Notes under the pieces: model-generated | Databases searched by the model: none | Seen by the model: the letters and a program-made list of their open reading frames with translations, nothing else | What the model was told of the DNA's origin: nothing | Origin: Fasciolopsis buskii | Taxonomy: Eukaryota; Platyhelminthes; Trematoda; Plagiorchiida; Fasciolidae | DNA length: 64,000 nt | NCBI GenBank assembly: GCA_008360955.1 | Contig: LUCM01008329.1 | Coordinates: forward strand, 377,434 to 441,433 | Direction of reading: 5' to 3' | Translations under genes and position numbers: made by a program | Shown here: one piece after another, positions 32,880-45,400 of the stretch | Numbering within the stretch: the stretch's first letter is position 1 | Layout: each line of letters opens with the position of its first letter

Positions 32880-35800
32880 ACCTTTAGTGAGCCCGGTGAA
32901 GTTGATTCGTCACATGAGTCTTTTTTGCTGACTCACTGTGTGCCATTTTTTCACAAGTAGAAGTTTCCGTTGGTTTACTGTTGCCGCTTGCGTTTCCATG
33001 TTGAATATTACGGGCTACATTTTCCTAATGGTAGCAACTTTTATTCACTTAAGTTTTTCATACACTTAGCCATGTCCAAGGAGCGAAACCGTCGGCAGAC
33101 TTAAAGTAGTACCATGAATCCGCGTGTACCTTCTTCCAAATCAAATCATCAACTCCAGTTTACTTTTCTGAGCTGGACTTCGAGAAGTATAGGATAGCCA
33201 TCCAAGTCAGTGACGGAGCAGTAAGATTTATGGAAATGTAGCCGGATTTATGTCGCGCTACACCGCTCCTCGTGGTGAATTTTCACAGTTGTTGTTTTTA
33301 CCGAACTAGGATGATATTCTGGTATTTTTAACTGAAGTGAAACTTTTTTCCTGGACAGGGAAATTACCAGAATCTTTCTGAGCATCGCATTATGACCCCA
33401 TCCTTTGCTGAACATTTGCTACTGTTTAGTCCAATTCTAGGCTGACACTTTCTCAGATCTATCCTGGCCTCATTTTAAACCCTTTTGTGCTATACATCAT
33501 ATGCTATCTTTCTGCTTATTCGCCTTTAGGAGAAAATCTGCCTATTGAACTGCATCTTCATATTTTCACCCACACGTTCCTATGCGTCTTAACACCATTT
33601 CGCTGCCCCTTTGGATGAAACAGAACTTTCATATTAACTCTTAACACTTACGACAAGCTCTACTTACCTCTCGTTCTTAGCAGAGCCAAAGCTGCGTAAC
33701 TGCCATGCATGCGAACTCAGAAAGCCCCTACACACCCTGGTTTCCATCACCCAATTCTTAGTTCCGCTTATTGACATACTTGGTAATTGTGGCCCCAGAA
33801 CTTTCTATGTCTCAACGAGACTAAGGGAATTAGAAAACAAAGTCCAACGGATATAGTACTTGCCATCAAATCTGCGTTCATCACCCAGCCTCAGTGACCC
33901 CTTAAATGACACTGCCGCTTGCAAATGCGTTGCTTTAGGGCGCGTTTTTGCCTCTTAACTAGAAAAACCCATAAAAGCATTGGAAATCGTGGGAAGGCTG
34001 TTGTCTTTAGTGTACCCAACCGCCCCCCGTAGCCATTGGTCGAGTCGTCATACCCAGTATTTACCGCAAGATCCAACACCCTTGATCCTGCTCCAGGCTT
34101 CGAAAAATGTCCGCAATGCAAATACTCGATCTTCACTACAGCTTCAGGGTGAGCTATAAGCTGAAGAGTCCATGAGCAGCATAACAACATTCGCCAAATG
34201 TACGACTTACATATTATAAAGGTCTGCACCGGTAAACCTCTCCACCGGGAGGACATACTTCGGTCAGAGGAAGCCACCAGAGATTCTCAAAGAGGCAAGA
34301 CTTCGGTTGCATGGGGCGCTCCTCCTCTGAACAGCAAGCTACCATTACAGGCTTTCTGATGGGCCAAACCCGGAACATGCATTCGTGGAACCAAATAACC
34401 TGCCGCTTCCCCGCAGAAACCATAACGTCCCACCTTTCCACTATTCTGTGCCTTTTGGGCATTACCGGGCGCAGTTGCAGACGGCGTTCGCTCGATAGAC
34501 CTCAAAGGCTGCCTATTTAAACCCCTTCCATACCAACGTCGCTAAACTTCCTGTTCAACCCCTTCAACTCATAAAACCGCTTCTGGTCCATTTGATAATA
34601 AATCCGCCGACGTTAGTGATACCCAAACCATGTACATCATTTGCGAAGCCGGTGCACACAGGACTTATCCCTTTTGGTCGCGGACGATATCAGTGGCTTT
34701 GGATGAGCTTTACTCCCCTTCACCCATCCAAACACCCCGTAAACCTGCTCATCTAAATTTGAGACCTCTAGTACTCCAAGCTAGCATTGCAGATACCATG
34801 AACATGCTGGTGATCACGGTCTCATAGATGACTAGACCTGTCAGCAACCTCATCCGCCCGGCATATACCCAATCCCAGGTTCACCTTCAAGCATCTCTTC
34901 TTCCTCCCCTCAAACAACGAACAGTCATTCCGTTCAAATCAGTCAAATCCCCTGGAACACGCATTCTTCTCAAATATCCAACCAACCCCTCGGCCCCTAA
35001 CATCAGTAGCCATCTTGCCAACCTAACAGGCCAGCTTGCCTATATACAAGGACCATTTGGCGCCCTGACACATCGAATTCAGGAAATGATTCTTGTCATG
35101 ACATTCGCCAAGCCGTAAGAAAATCAAAAGCCCCGCCGCCAATCAGCTGACACAATCAATTCCAAGTAGTTGGCTTGATCTACTCACGGCTTTGCCGTAC
35201 TTCGGGAGCACGGTCATTAACTCCCAATACGATATCAACGCTCCTCCGCTGTCACAACCTGCCACATACCCCCACTTTGACTCGTCTACTAAGCCACCTA
35301 ATTTGGAAGCATTCTTGCCGATCCAATGCTATTGTCTTTCACATGTACCCCAAGCCGTTAACCCAAATGCCTTCCGAAAATTTCATTAAGCCCAGTATAT
35401 TAGGCCCGGGGCAGAGACCATTGTATCCGATGCACTTTCGTTGATGACAAAAAAGAGAGGCTACTAATGAACGCTCCATGTTGAAGACTGTCCTGGGTAT
35501 ATACTAGAGCAAAGAAATCACCGAAAGCACTTCGAATTCACCCAAAATCTGATTGTAGACTTAATGTCCGAGTTAAGACCTCTCAGGTGAGACGTTTTTG
35601 CGACGTTGGGTCTGGTGATAAAGATGCAGAACTGCGCTTAAGCCCTAGTGCCTGGGCTGCATTTCTGAGCGGGACGTAAATCACACGCCAGAAAGTATCG
35701 CCCGTTAACCCCCATTACAGTTACAGGGCCGCTGGGCAGAAGTGTGAGCCACGAGCCGGGGTGAGCGCGAGGCGAATCTTGATTACCTAAACCCAGCAGG
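32880..35800. other. Mostly unrecognised stretch, possibly decayed LTR element
   Basis: Nothing is identifiable between 32880 and 34600. From about 34630 to 35800 the plus strand holds several open frames in a row (34630-35118 with one stop, 35192-35389), rich in Pro, Ser and Thr. They may be the upstream part of the BEL/Pao-type gag whose zinc knuckles appear at 35930-36130. No capsid motif was recognised, so this is only a suggestion from position. Confidence 0.3.
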
Positions 35801-35929
35801 CTCGAATTGCCGACATCAAATTCTATCGTCTATCCCGGGACAACAGCAAACCAACGAAGCCGTCTCCCAGCCAACAGCAATGGGCTACGAAATGTAACAG
35901 GCGAATACCATCTTGGGTAAGTATACATG

Positions 35930-36130
35930 CCTTTTCGCACAATGGAGCGGCCCCATCTGACTGCAAGTTTTGCGGCGTCGACCATAGATTGTCTAACTGC
36001 CCGTAAGAGGAGCGCTAAAGAAGGGCAAAATATGCCAGGGCCTGCCTTATTTGCCTGAACTACCTTCACCATGCAGCCAGAACTTAACGGACAAAATTAC
36101 GCTGCGGCAGATATCACTGTCTAAGCAGGT
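35930..36130 (+). pseudogene. BEL/Pao-type gag zinc-knuckle remnant
   Basis: The plus-strand frame from 35942 reads NGAAPSDCKFCGVDHRLSNC, which is a C-x2-C-x3-H-x4-C knuckle as in BEL/Pao gag. After stops comes RACLICLNYLHHAAR (C-x2-C-x4-H; the last Cys has become Thr in AART). Then follows LRCGRYHCL, like the basic RCRCGRxHHxLLC text that ends such gags. Three stop codons lie within about 60 codons, so it is a pseudogene. A following frame (36226-36411) might be protease remains but has no recognisable D-S/T-G. I found no LTRs. Confidence 0.55.
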
Positions 36131-36149
36131 ACTGCGAACCGGTTCACCT

Positions 36150-36735
36150 GGCTAGGGTAGAGCCAGCTTCGGACAAGTGAAAAGCCGATTTAGTTTGCTC
36201 CGTTTCTCAGACCACTAAGAAACCAGCTTCCATGGGCATGTTTGCTATGGGAGTATTGATCTATACGGGCTTGGTTAGGGTGCTTGCTTTTGTCACCAGT
36301 AGGCCGGATACAACTGCGATGAATGAAGCATTTGTCCGAAAACCTAATTTCGAAGATCTCGAATTGTTTAGCACTGAGCACAGTCAGCAGGACACAGGTC
36401 ATGGCTGCTAGCTGAGTGACTTCGCAGCATTATTTTCCGGGCAGATACGGAACATCAAGCCAAAGTAGGCATATATACTGGCCGACCTGCCGATTCGACT
36501 AAGAAGTTGGCTGGTGCAACCTAGTCTCGGTTGCCGCGCTTGCGTAACGTAGGCGTTTTCAGTTGGAAAAATGATAGGGTGGCTCAGCCACTTGGATGCT
36601 ACGCGCCGGGTCATACTGGGTTATAAAACAGTGCCGTGATCGCCAGGCGTCACACGCAGTTCGCACGGCCAGAGTATCTCTGATTACAGTTAATGTGGGA
36701 ACTCTCTAAAGCGAAATAGGCGTTCTTTTATAATA
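36150..36735. other. Stretch without recognised gene
   Basis: Possible continuation of the BEL/Pao remnant on the plus strand, but no protease or RT motif is legible. It ends at the 3' terminus of element H. Confidence 0.35.
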
Positions 36736-36736
36736 T

Positions 36737-39700
36737 TCGTATATTTCTCGGACAGTTCGCGAGGCATGCCTGGTTGCATGATCAGATGTTACAGGGGTAT
36801 TGCAAGTCACATTGAACAAGCAGATAAACATTTGGGCCAAAAATGAAAATAAATAGCAAAACTGGCATATCAAGAGGAACGAGCTGTTCATACGCACCAA
36901 CGATGCGTATCGCAGGTGCGGAGTTCAACTGGACTATGGTGGCGGGCGTGGAGGTGTCTGCAGTATTCGAATTTAACGGGTCTATATAATGGACATGAAT
37001 GTTGAAAAATGTCATAAAGTCTCCAAAGATCTTGAGTGCAATGTAAAAACTTGTCAGTACGGACGAAAACAGCTGGCGGGAATTGTTGATGGCCTATAGA
37101 TACCCTGGATTATAATGGATATGAAAAGCATGTCGGCCATCTTACCATGGATCCTGGAGCCAAGTAATTCGTCAAAAGCCCTTTGAAAATGCGGAGGGGC
37201 GAAGGACACTGGCTAATCATTGTTCAGGGATATGAATAATGGAAATATCGTCGGCATTGAGGAGTGAAGGTTGAGGTGATATGCGTTGAACAATATATAT
37301 TTAACGCTGGTAAGCCAGTGTGAAACAGAAGCGGGTTCCTTTGATTCTTTGTTTGCGGTTGTGGGCTTAGCTGATAGGGCCTAGTGGCATAGTGATAGCC
37401 GCGATTGCCAAGGCTATGGCTGGGATGATTTTTGCGGTAAGCGACGGTAGCGACACCTGGAACAAAGATCTAAGTGCAAAGCCTTCGTGGCAATTGGATG
37501 TCAACGTGATGGTAATGTTGGACACGGGCGGGCAGTTCCAGTGGTAAATCTGTGCAATCGGGAGGACTTGTCCGCTCAAAGAGTCGCAGGCTTTGTGGAT
37601 CACGTTATGTGGCCTCGATACTTTGGCAGGCTTGCAACGTTGGTGATTCATGAGGACTAGAAGCAATGTCCACTTCACCGCGGCCGTGGAGCAGATGGTA
37701 TTTATTCGTTCTGGGATAGTTGATCTAGGCCTTGGGTCAGCTTGTTTTCACGGTGTGTTGAGACGTGCGAGGATGGGGCCAGAAACAGGATGGTAGACTG
37801 TTGGCGAGACACGAGTGCAGGCACACACAACTGGAACGGAAAAAGGGCGAGATAGCAGTCTAGAAGTATTCCGGCTGAGGGTTATGGTGCGTGCAAACCA
37901 AAGAACGAGGCGTGATGAATGTCATGCAGAATGAGGTGTCAGTTCATGGCGAATTTCTCGCTTGGAATGGTCTAATTGTTGAATGCGTGCAGAAGAAACG
38001 GTTTAGGTTGGGACGTTAAATATTAGTTCGGGAGTAAGTGAGAATGAGAAGTGAGTATATGGCATTTTATATGCCTTGCTACATGCGCACTAAACGAGAT
38101 GGAAAGTCAGGTGAGAAATTTCACTGGCTTGTTTCATTGAGGGAGTTTTCTTCCTATACCTAGAGTGATTTGTACTTGCGGAAAATACTGGAAATAAAAA
38201 ATGGCTGGACCATGTTGAGTGGGTTGAGATAAGCCTTTGAGCGTTATATTCGGTCAATACCCTAGGCCAGATTCATAAGCTCTTTCTATTAAAGTGTACT
38301 GATCGTGCGTATTTAGCACGTTTTGTACGGTTATTGCCTTCCTAATTTCGCTTTTAAAGGTGACGGAGGCAGGAGATGTCATCCTTATATGTAAGGGTAG
38401 TTTATTCCACAGGGAGGAATATTTGATGATGAAGAAGTTTTCTAAGTGCTGTCCTCGACATGGGAACTGACACCAAGAACGTAGCTCGACGCAAGCCATA
38501 GGGCGAGTTATTTCTCCTTTGGGGTACAGAGATGCACACGATTTTACCAATAATCCTGTGAAAAAGGAGGGGTTGATGTGAACTCGACGCAGCCGTAAGG
38601 GATCGAGGTGTAGTTTTATGCAACGTTCCATGTACTCTAGCCTGCAAGAGTAGCCCAGAAGTCGTTTTGTAAGTGTTCGTTGAACATTCTCTATCTCGAG
38701 TCTGTCACTCTGCCGCATGTTGGAAAACACCTTGGAACATTAGTCCAGGATAGGTCTTAAGTGCGTTTTATATAATAAGACTTGCTTTTCTGGTTTCTGA
38801 AAGTTCTGTGCACCAACCCGGTTAGTCTCCTAGCTTTTGCAACTTGTATCCGCGTGTGTTCTAAGAAGTTGAATCTGCTGGAGTGATGCAAACCCAGGTC
38901 TCTGACAATGTGAGGGGAAGGAATGACTTCTTGGTTAATCTCGAAGACTCCTGTGGGAAGGTGGCATTTGCATGCGAGTATGCTGCATTGTGGGCCGAGA
39001 ATTTCACTGACCAAGTTGCACACCATAAATAAAGCGATAGGTGATCATTTTTACATTATCTGTGATGGTGTTGGTATCACGAGGAGGAGGTGAGCATACA
39101 ATTTTTATATCGTTTGCAAACAGAAAAGGAATGCCATGACTCCTTACGCGAAAAATGCAGTTTATGTACAGCAAAAACAGTAGTGAACCTAGCATGCTCC
39201 CTTGAATAACCCCACTAGTAATCGGACGAGGCTTGGATAGGGTTCCATATACATACACTACCTGCATCCTAGAGGCCAAACAGGAGAACCAAGCTAGAAG
39301 GGGGGTTATTACCGTAGCTCTTGACTTTCCTTAGAAACTTGCGATGGGATACGCGATCAAAAGCATTTGCTATATCTAAGCAAATCACAATCATCGACTT
39401 TCCGTCGTGGGAAGCCTTCGTCACAAAGTTTAGGAAATCAGTCATGCACACAGAACATGAGTTGCTTTGAAAAAAACTATGTTGGCCGGCGTTAATGAGG
39501 TCATGATTTAATAAGTTGTTAACGTACTTTTTTAATATTCTTTCCGTATTGCGAGAGACATTTGGGGCGTGACTGATGGGTCTGTAATTGGACGGCTCCT
39601 GCTTTGAACCGTTTTTGTGAACAGGGACTATGACAGAGGTTTCCCATTGTTGGGGGTAAGTGTCACAATTTAAGAAAAAGTTAAGTTGATTTAAAACGTA

Positions 39701-40290
39701 TAGGGGTGTCTGCACCCACAAATTTGAAGAGGATTAGGGGAAGGTCGTCCGGTCTGACGCGGAAAGACGGTCTCAACTTTGACAGCAGTGGTTTAATATC
39801 ACTTGGGTGAAAACAGAACCTTGGAGGGGATGCAGTGGGGATTAAGGGAATGTCCGGTATAATGGCGTTGTCGTCAGTTGCCATAGAGGCGGCAAAGTAA
39901 TCACTGAACACCTCTGAAATCAGTAGTGTCAGTTGCGCACGTGCCGCTGAGTATGACCGGCGTGAGGAGTGTACTAGGTAGGGAGTTGTTAGTTCTCAGT
40001 GGTTTTGCCAGTGCTGCAGCCTTGTTGGCAGGGTGTAACGCTTGGAGTTCCTTTTTTGGAAGAAATTGGAAAGTGTCTTGATCTCTCCAGACAGACGGTT
40101 CATTTGCAATATCAAAGCAAATTCTTTTGTTCTTTTGATTCTTGTCTGGATTAGAGGATACTTTTTTGAGACGGTCCAGGGTGCTCAACCTTTTGGGGAC
40201 CGTGCCACGCTGGGTTCGAGTGATTTGATCAAGGTACACACTTAGAGTTGCGCAAAATTGGTTGGTGGCCAGTTGGGGATCCACCAAATG
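36737..40290 (-). mobile_element. CR1-like retrotransposon H with terminal hairpin
   Basis: Read on the minus strand from a linker at 40290 (LQALHPANKAAALAKPLRTN). Next comes the RT N-terminal part NYRPISHAPNVSRNTERILKKY near 39600-39530. Motif A follows as ICLDIANAFDRVSHRKFLRK near 39390-39330 and motif B as ITSGVIQGSMLGSLLFLLYI near 39220-39160. Motif C is FLFANDIKIV near 39125-39095, where the family has FADD (second acidic residue changed to Asn). A thumb follows, then a C-terminal region open from 38730 to 38254 (NVQRTLTKRLLGYSCRLEYM, FIIKYSSLWNKLPLHIRMTS). A long 3' segment (38253-36740) ends in the hairpin at 36744-36763. Part of it (37010-36800) aligns with the 3' segments of I, K and L. 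Frameshifts and the FAND change make it inactive. Confidence 0.85.
36740..36770 (-). repeat. Terminal hairpin of element H (variant)
   Basis: Plus strand TATATTTCTCG, a nine-base spacer, CGAGGCATGCC. It is the same block as at 42320, 42460, 53885 and 61841, but here the stem is shortened to CTCG/CGAG and the loop is longer. It marks the 3' end of H. Confidence 0.65.
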
Positions 40291-40299
40291 AAGGAAAAT

Positions 40300-41780
40300 G
40301 TCTCAATTTTGGCTACGTATTATGGAGGGAAGATGGCTCCATGAGGCTCTGTGGTAGGGTTTAGTGGAAGCTGAGGAGGAGATAACGGGCGTCGAAACTG
40401 AGGACTTGCAAACAATTTGGGAATAGTCACATCCGAGTAATTTGTTTTCTATGGATGTGCGCATCTGTGTTACGCCAGATGTGGAGATAAGACCTAGAAT
40501 ACTGTCGGCCCTTGTGGGTAATGAAACATGTCGTCTGAGGTCTTTTGCACAAAATCACCTCAACGACATTTTCCATTATTGAAGCGTGGATGACGCAGCA
40601 CTCACGCGGAAACCAAATTTTTCTGAGTCTTTACAGTCCCTTCCTAGCAAATCAAACCAGCCTGCATGGATGTCGTTGTCTGGATTATGTTGATCGTCAA
40701 TTCTCCGTTTCCGCTCGCCGTCACACAGTGATGCGCATTTACCCATCACATTTATGGACCTCAGTCCATATGATCAACTCTATAATTCACCTTGGATGCT
40801 TTCATCGACCCCCATCATCCAAGAAAGGTTCTGAGCCCCACAACTAAAATAATGCGTTTGAATACCTAGCATCCGTTTACGGAGAAGCGAAACCTGTAGC
40901 AAGAGGCCGTAATCAACCTAAGATTTGCTGGTCCAACAAGGCAGCCACTTGGCAGCTCATGAACTCCGCTGGTGAAACCCATGTTGGATGAACACAGCAC
41001 TTGCCTGACACCACTAGAGGAAGTAATATCTTTGGCATTGTACTACACTCGGTTTTCCTTATGTTGACACGCCCAAACTGGATGACTTTCCGGGCAGTAG
41101 CCACAAGGCGGTCCCCTGCCTTTTTCATATCGTCCTAGACCCAGAAAGTCTGCGACCAGTACTCAGTCCTTAAATATCTCTCGCAAATGAGCAAATTGGG
41201 CTATTCTGACTTCCGCCTTCAGAGCCTCCACTGGTCCAATTTTCTCTTCTTCTACTCCCGAGAAACTGCCAGCGTATCTGCAAACATTCATCCAATCATT
41301 AATAACCGCACTCAACAGGGCGCTCAGCCTCGAGATAAGGCTGCAAATGTGAGAGAATGAATCTTGAACTGCCGAATATCTGTACGCAAACCTTATGCTT
41401 CTCCATAATATTGAGGATGAATTGGCTTAACCTAAGCCTGCTTTCTGCTTCCGAGAACCTGTGTTTGGGCAAGTACAGACCACACTTCGGGAACAGAATT
41501 TTGGCCCGCAAGTGGCCGGGCTTGGGCGGTCCCGCACGCTTTGTAGTAAGCCACGCGACCCTATGCACGACATACACAACAGCCAGCAGCTCGGTGGCAC
41601 CAAGGAAAATGATGAAGCTTTGGACACATACGCATCCACTCTGAGTACCAATAGTACGGAACACATGCCCTCTGTCCCAAGGCCAGATGAACAAAAGCTA
41701 GTCTCCCGCGTTTAATGAAAAAGAAATGAAAGTGCTTCTTCTAATCAAGCAGTAGTGCCGATCTGGATCAGACGGTGGCT
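40300..41780. other. Stretch with at most a trace of reverse transcriptase
   Basis: Minus strand: FADTLAVSRE near 41290-41260, then ARKVIQFGRVNIRKTECSTM near 41090-41030. Together they resemble a YADDLAL box and the following KTE/KTK thumb phrase of an RT, but separated by stops and with the second Asp lost. No other motif supports it. The rest holds no identifiable gene; a minus-strand frame at 41694-41299 (131 codons) has no motif. Confidence 0.25.
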
Positions 41781-41799
41781 ATCTGCCGAATTCGACTTC

Positions 41800-42298
41800 A
41801 GTGAACCGGACACAATTCTTTGCCGAAGTATTTGCAGCTAATTTGAAAGTCTCCGCCATTAGTCCTATACACAAAAAGTCCCTTGCGCGATGCAAAAGGC
41901 TGTTTTTTAGGAAGTCACCCATCCATTTTCGCAGGACTCTTAAAGAAGATCGTCAAGGTCGAGCAACTCGGCATTCTCACGACCAGCAGCTTCATTGCTT
42001 AATCCGAGTATAATTCCTTTAACCCAAACTGCTTTGATTTCCTTGTTGTGACCACTCTCAACGATGATAGTAGAAAGGCCATTAGAAGAATCTTACATGA
42101 AATAAACCAAGCGTTTTATAGCAAGTCTCTTGGGTGGTTGCTGCTAAGAGTCAAATCCTGTGGGCTAGTAGATCCGCTCTGCTCCTGTTATTGTGTCCAT
42201 CGCTTTTACCGCTCTTAAGTCGTCAGTGTCAATCTCAGTCAGTTACCAGCTGTGTAATACGAGGTGGTGCACCTGGCCATCTGCTGTTCCTGCCCTAC
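41800..42298 (+). mobile_element. CR1-like RT fragment N
   Basis: Plus-strand frames read AISPIHKKSLARC near 41857-41895. Then INQAFYSKSLGWLLLRVKSC, followed by GLVDPL, aligns with the motif-A block of I (MTKAFDRVSHPRLLSKMESY, then GIVDPM), with the aspartate after AF changed to Tyr. VTSCVIRGGAPGHLLFLPYI near 42244-42303 matches motif B (VSSGVIQGSVLGPLLFLLYV). The fragment stops exactly at the ATT-type repeat at 42299, i.e. at the 3' end of an element lying on the opposite strand. Confidence 0.5.
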
Positions 42299-42345
42299 AT
42301 AGTAATAATAATAATGTGTATTTCTCGATTTGCGAGATGCATGCG
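42299..42345 (-). repeat. CR1-like 3' end with hairpin and (ATT)n tail
   Basis: On the minus strand CATGCATCTCG-CAAAT-CGAGAAATACAC is followed by four ATT units (42315-42302). The stem TCTCG (42323-42327) pairs with CGAGA (42333-42337) across a five-base loop. It lies about 140 bases beyond a second copy of the same terminus at 42456-42485. Confidence 0.8.
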
Positions 42346-42455
42346 TAAGGCAAAATCAAGTTTTACATAGATGATGCGCAGGAAATACGGAAAATATAAA
42401 TCAAAGGGAGAGGGAGTGAGAGCGACGTGTATTAATTTGAGAGGTTATCGTTTTT

Positions 42456-42485
42456 GTATATTTCTCGACATACGAGAGTCACGCG
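42456..42485 (-). repeat. Terminal hairpin of element I
   Basis: Plus strand GTATATTTCTCG-ACATA-CGAGAG: TCTCG at 42463-42467, loop 42468-42472, CGAGA at 42473-42477. The downstream (element-internal) text CGCGCAAATTAAGATCAAAA matches the other copies. Confidence 0.8.
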
Positions 42486-45400
42486 CAAATTAAGATCAAA
42501 ATTGGGCCAAGAAGGCAAGGTGAAGACACGGAAAAGGAAACCAAACATACAATGCAATGTGGTTTTGCTCACAAGATCATAACAGGCAATGTGATTTCCC
42601 GAGCAGGGAGCTTTAACTCAAAGCTAGATAATGGTTCGCAAACATTTTTTGTGGCTGGTTTTCAGTCCTGCACTGCGAGTGATACTATATTTGAATGCAG
42701 CAAAGGTGTGCATCGCGGGCGCAAAATATGACTGGAGGGCAATGGCTGTCGCCGCTTGTTGGCCCGGATGCTCGATAATGAACAGAGTTATATGGTGAAG
42801 ATGAGGATCAGTATGGATGTGATAATGAAGTGCAGATGAACAAAAACCAGACTGGATATCAAAAAAGGCAGTATAAAACTCGAAAATTGTGGAAGCACAG
42901 TCCGTTAAGCAAGGAAAGCGGCGACAATGGATGGGAATTGTGCCATCGTAATAATAATACATGAGGTTTGTATCGAGCAATTTTGCGTTCATAAATTTCT
43001 TCTTGGTCTAGAGGTGAAGGTGGCGTTGGAAAAGAAGGAGAACCGGAGTCAAATGGGTCAACGTCTGGTGGACTCGTGTGAAGAACTGTTACCAGGAGCA
43101 TCGGTCTATTGCCAAATTCCGCAGATGAGAATAGAGGTTGATAAAAAACGACGGTCTTCAGCTGTTTCCGGGTGTCAATATGCAGTGTGAACGTCAGTTT
43201 ATATCAGATGCCAATAAAAATGTTGTCCATTCGTGGTTCCGTTTTGCATGGATTTGTTAGAAGCATTTTGGGAAGGAGCAAGAGGAAGCCAGTACAAAGT
43301 GGTGCACGTGAACTTATGAGCTACAGTGCTGTTTACCACACAGCGCTAATGGGTGGGGCTGACCGAGTGCTGGCCACCCAACCTGAAAAGCACCGTTTGA
43401 GGATGAACGCAGGAGATGTAATCCATCAACCTATTTGCACCCGCACACCGCTGCAGCCGAGCTACCTGCCCGATATGCGCCGGCCAAAGCGGTGGATATG
43501 ACCGCGCTCCGCCCTGTTGTGGTAACGCCGGCGTACTCGTGGTGTGATGGAAGGAATTTGAGCATGGTATGGTAAGGGATTCATCGTCTTTCCAGGATCG
43601 GATATTCGACAGAATATGGGGTAAATGCTTCCATCCAAACAGGACTATAAGGCCTGGAAGAGGTAAAAAAGACGAAAGGCAGTCTGGCCTAGCTGCCAGC
43701 TGCAGATTAAGAAGCGATCAATCTTACAAGCAGCTCAGAGAAGGAAGTTACTAGGGCGTATAATGCAATTTAAAATATTTGGACGGTGACTGAGGAATGT
43801 GTTTTCTTTTTTATAGACATGAATATATATACATGTATTTAAATAGGTGGGCTGGCTAGTCTAATGTGTGGATCGTCTGCGCTATGAGTAAACAGAATGA
43901 ACCGGTATTTGGTAGGATCGTCTAAACTGTGAGTAAGGAGAATGAGCCGGTATTTAATAGGACGGACAGGGAATAACTGCTGCTGATATAAATAATGATC
44001 GAACTACAAAGACGGGTGCACCAGGTATTGACTAAATTCCACTCGGTGATCAAGGATTATATGTCGCTCTAGGGGGCCGTGCCATTCGAAACAAGAAATG
44101 GTCAGGAGCCAGTGGATATGGTTGATGTAAGCGGTCACTATGGAGAGAGAAGATACCACATAGGACTCTATATTCGCGGCGATAGTTTGAAGTCTGAACT
44201 GGCCAAAATGGATAGATATCGATGAGGCATGATAAAGAGAAAATCCAAGACATTTGCCTTATTTCGTCTAGAGGGTATCGTTTGTTTTCGTCAGAAACAA
44301 GGTGATTTCTACAAGCCAGTCATTTGCATGAAGAGAAGGGTTAATGAAAAGTAAGGATGCGGGTGATAGCGAATGTTTTTTTGTTATTTTGGGAGACGGT
44401 TGCAGGTTATGGTTGCCACACTATGTTGGCGACGGTGTTGGGATTAGTAAGGTGGGTGGGTGGGAGAGAGCTATGGGTGAGCTACCCTATACACAGTTAG
44501 AACGACAAGGTTTATGGATATGAAGTCAGACTGTTGAGCGATAGGTACCATTTTTCAGGCAGAGAAACAGTGAGAAGCATCTGATTTGGAACTGCACGTA
44601 ACTGAGAAGCATGCGCTGGTGTCGGAGCTCTGTTTGAAGTGGAAGAGACTAGGTTGATTCCCGATGACATCAGTAGGGAGATTTACTTTCCTTTCCGCAA
44701 TGAACAAAAAGGTGACATCAATGCGTTTTTCAGAAGCCCAATCCAGTTTCATATACTCGATCCTCAATGGAGTATGGGTGATATAGATTAATGGGAAAAG
44801 GTACAGTAACCACTATACATAGTTCATTTTTAAATGCAATAGATAATGGTGACAGAATTCGCAGCTGATGGGGAAGTTTATTCCATAGTGACGAAAATCT
44901 AACATTAAAGAAATTGGCTCTAACGAAAGTCTTTGGAACATGGAGAGTTATAATAGAATCCGCATTTCGGAGGGAGCATGGGAGTGGGTTTCTAACACGA
45001 GGTGCAGAGACGCATCTGTTCCCTGTGATAATATTGTCGAAGAGTACCAGGTTTGCTGTTATGCGTCAGAGCCACAAGGGATCTAATTTCAGCAAAATCA
45101 CAGCGTTCCATGTAATTCAGGCTTGTAGAGTAGCCAATTAACTGCTTGATGAATGCACGCCGGACGTTTCCAATCGCGACTCTGTCACACTGCCTCATGT
45201 TGGATCAGACTAGAGTGCAGTGATCTAGAATGGGTCTGACGTAGATCCTGAAAAGATTCGGCTTGCTTTCGTTCAACTTCAGAGTTCGGTGTAACAGCCC
45301 CACTAATTTATTTGCTTTCGCAACTTGTACGAGAGAATGGCCCAAGAAGTTTAGGTGCAGGAATAATTTAGGCCTAGATCCCGAAATTGGCAATTAGCGG

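Noticed and set aside
33891..34505. Minus-strand frames with Cys/Trp-rich text
   Set aside because: Several stops and no recognisable family; could not be tied to the BEL/Pao remnant, which lies on the other strand.
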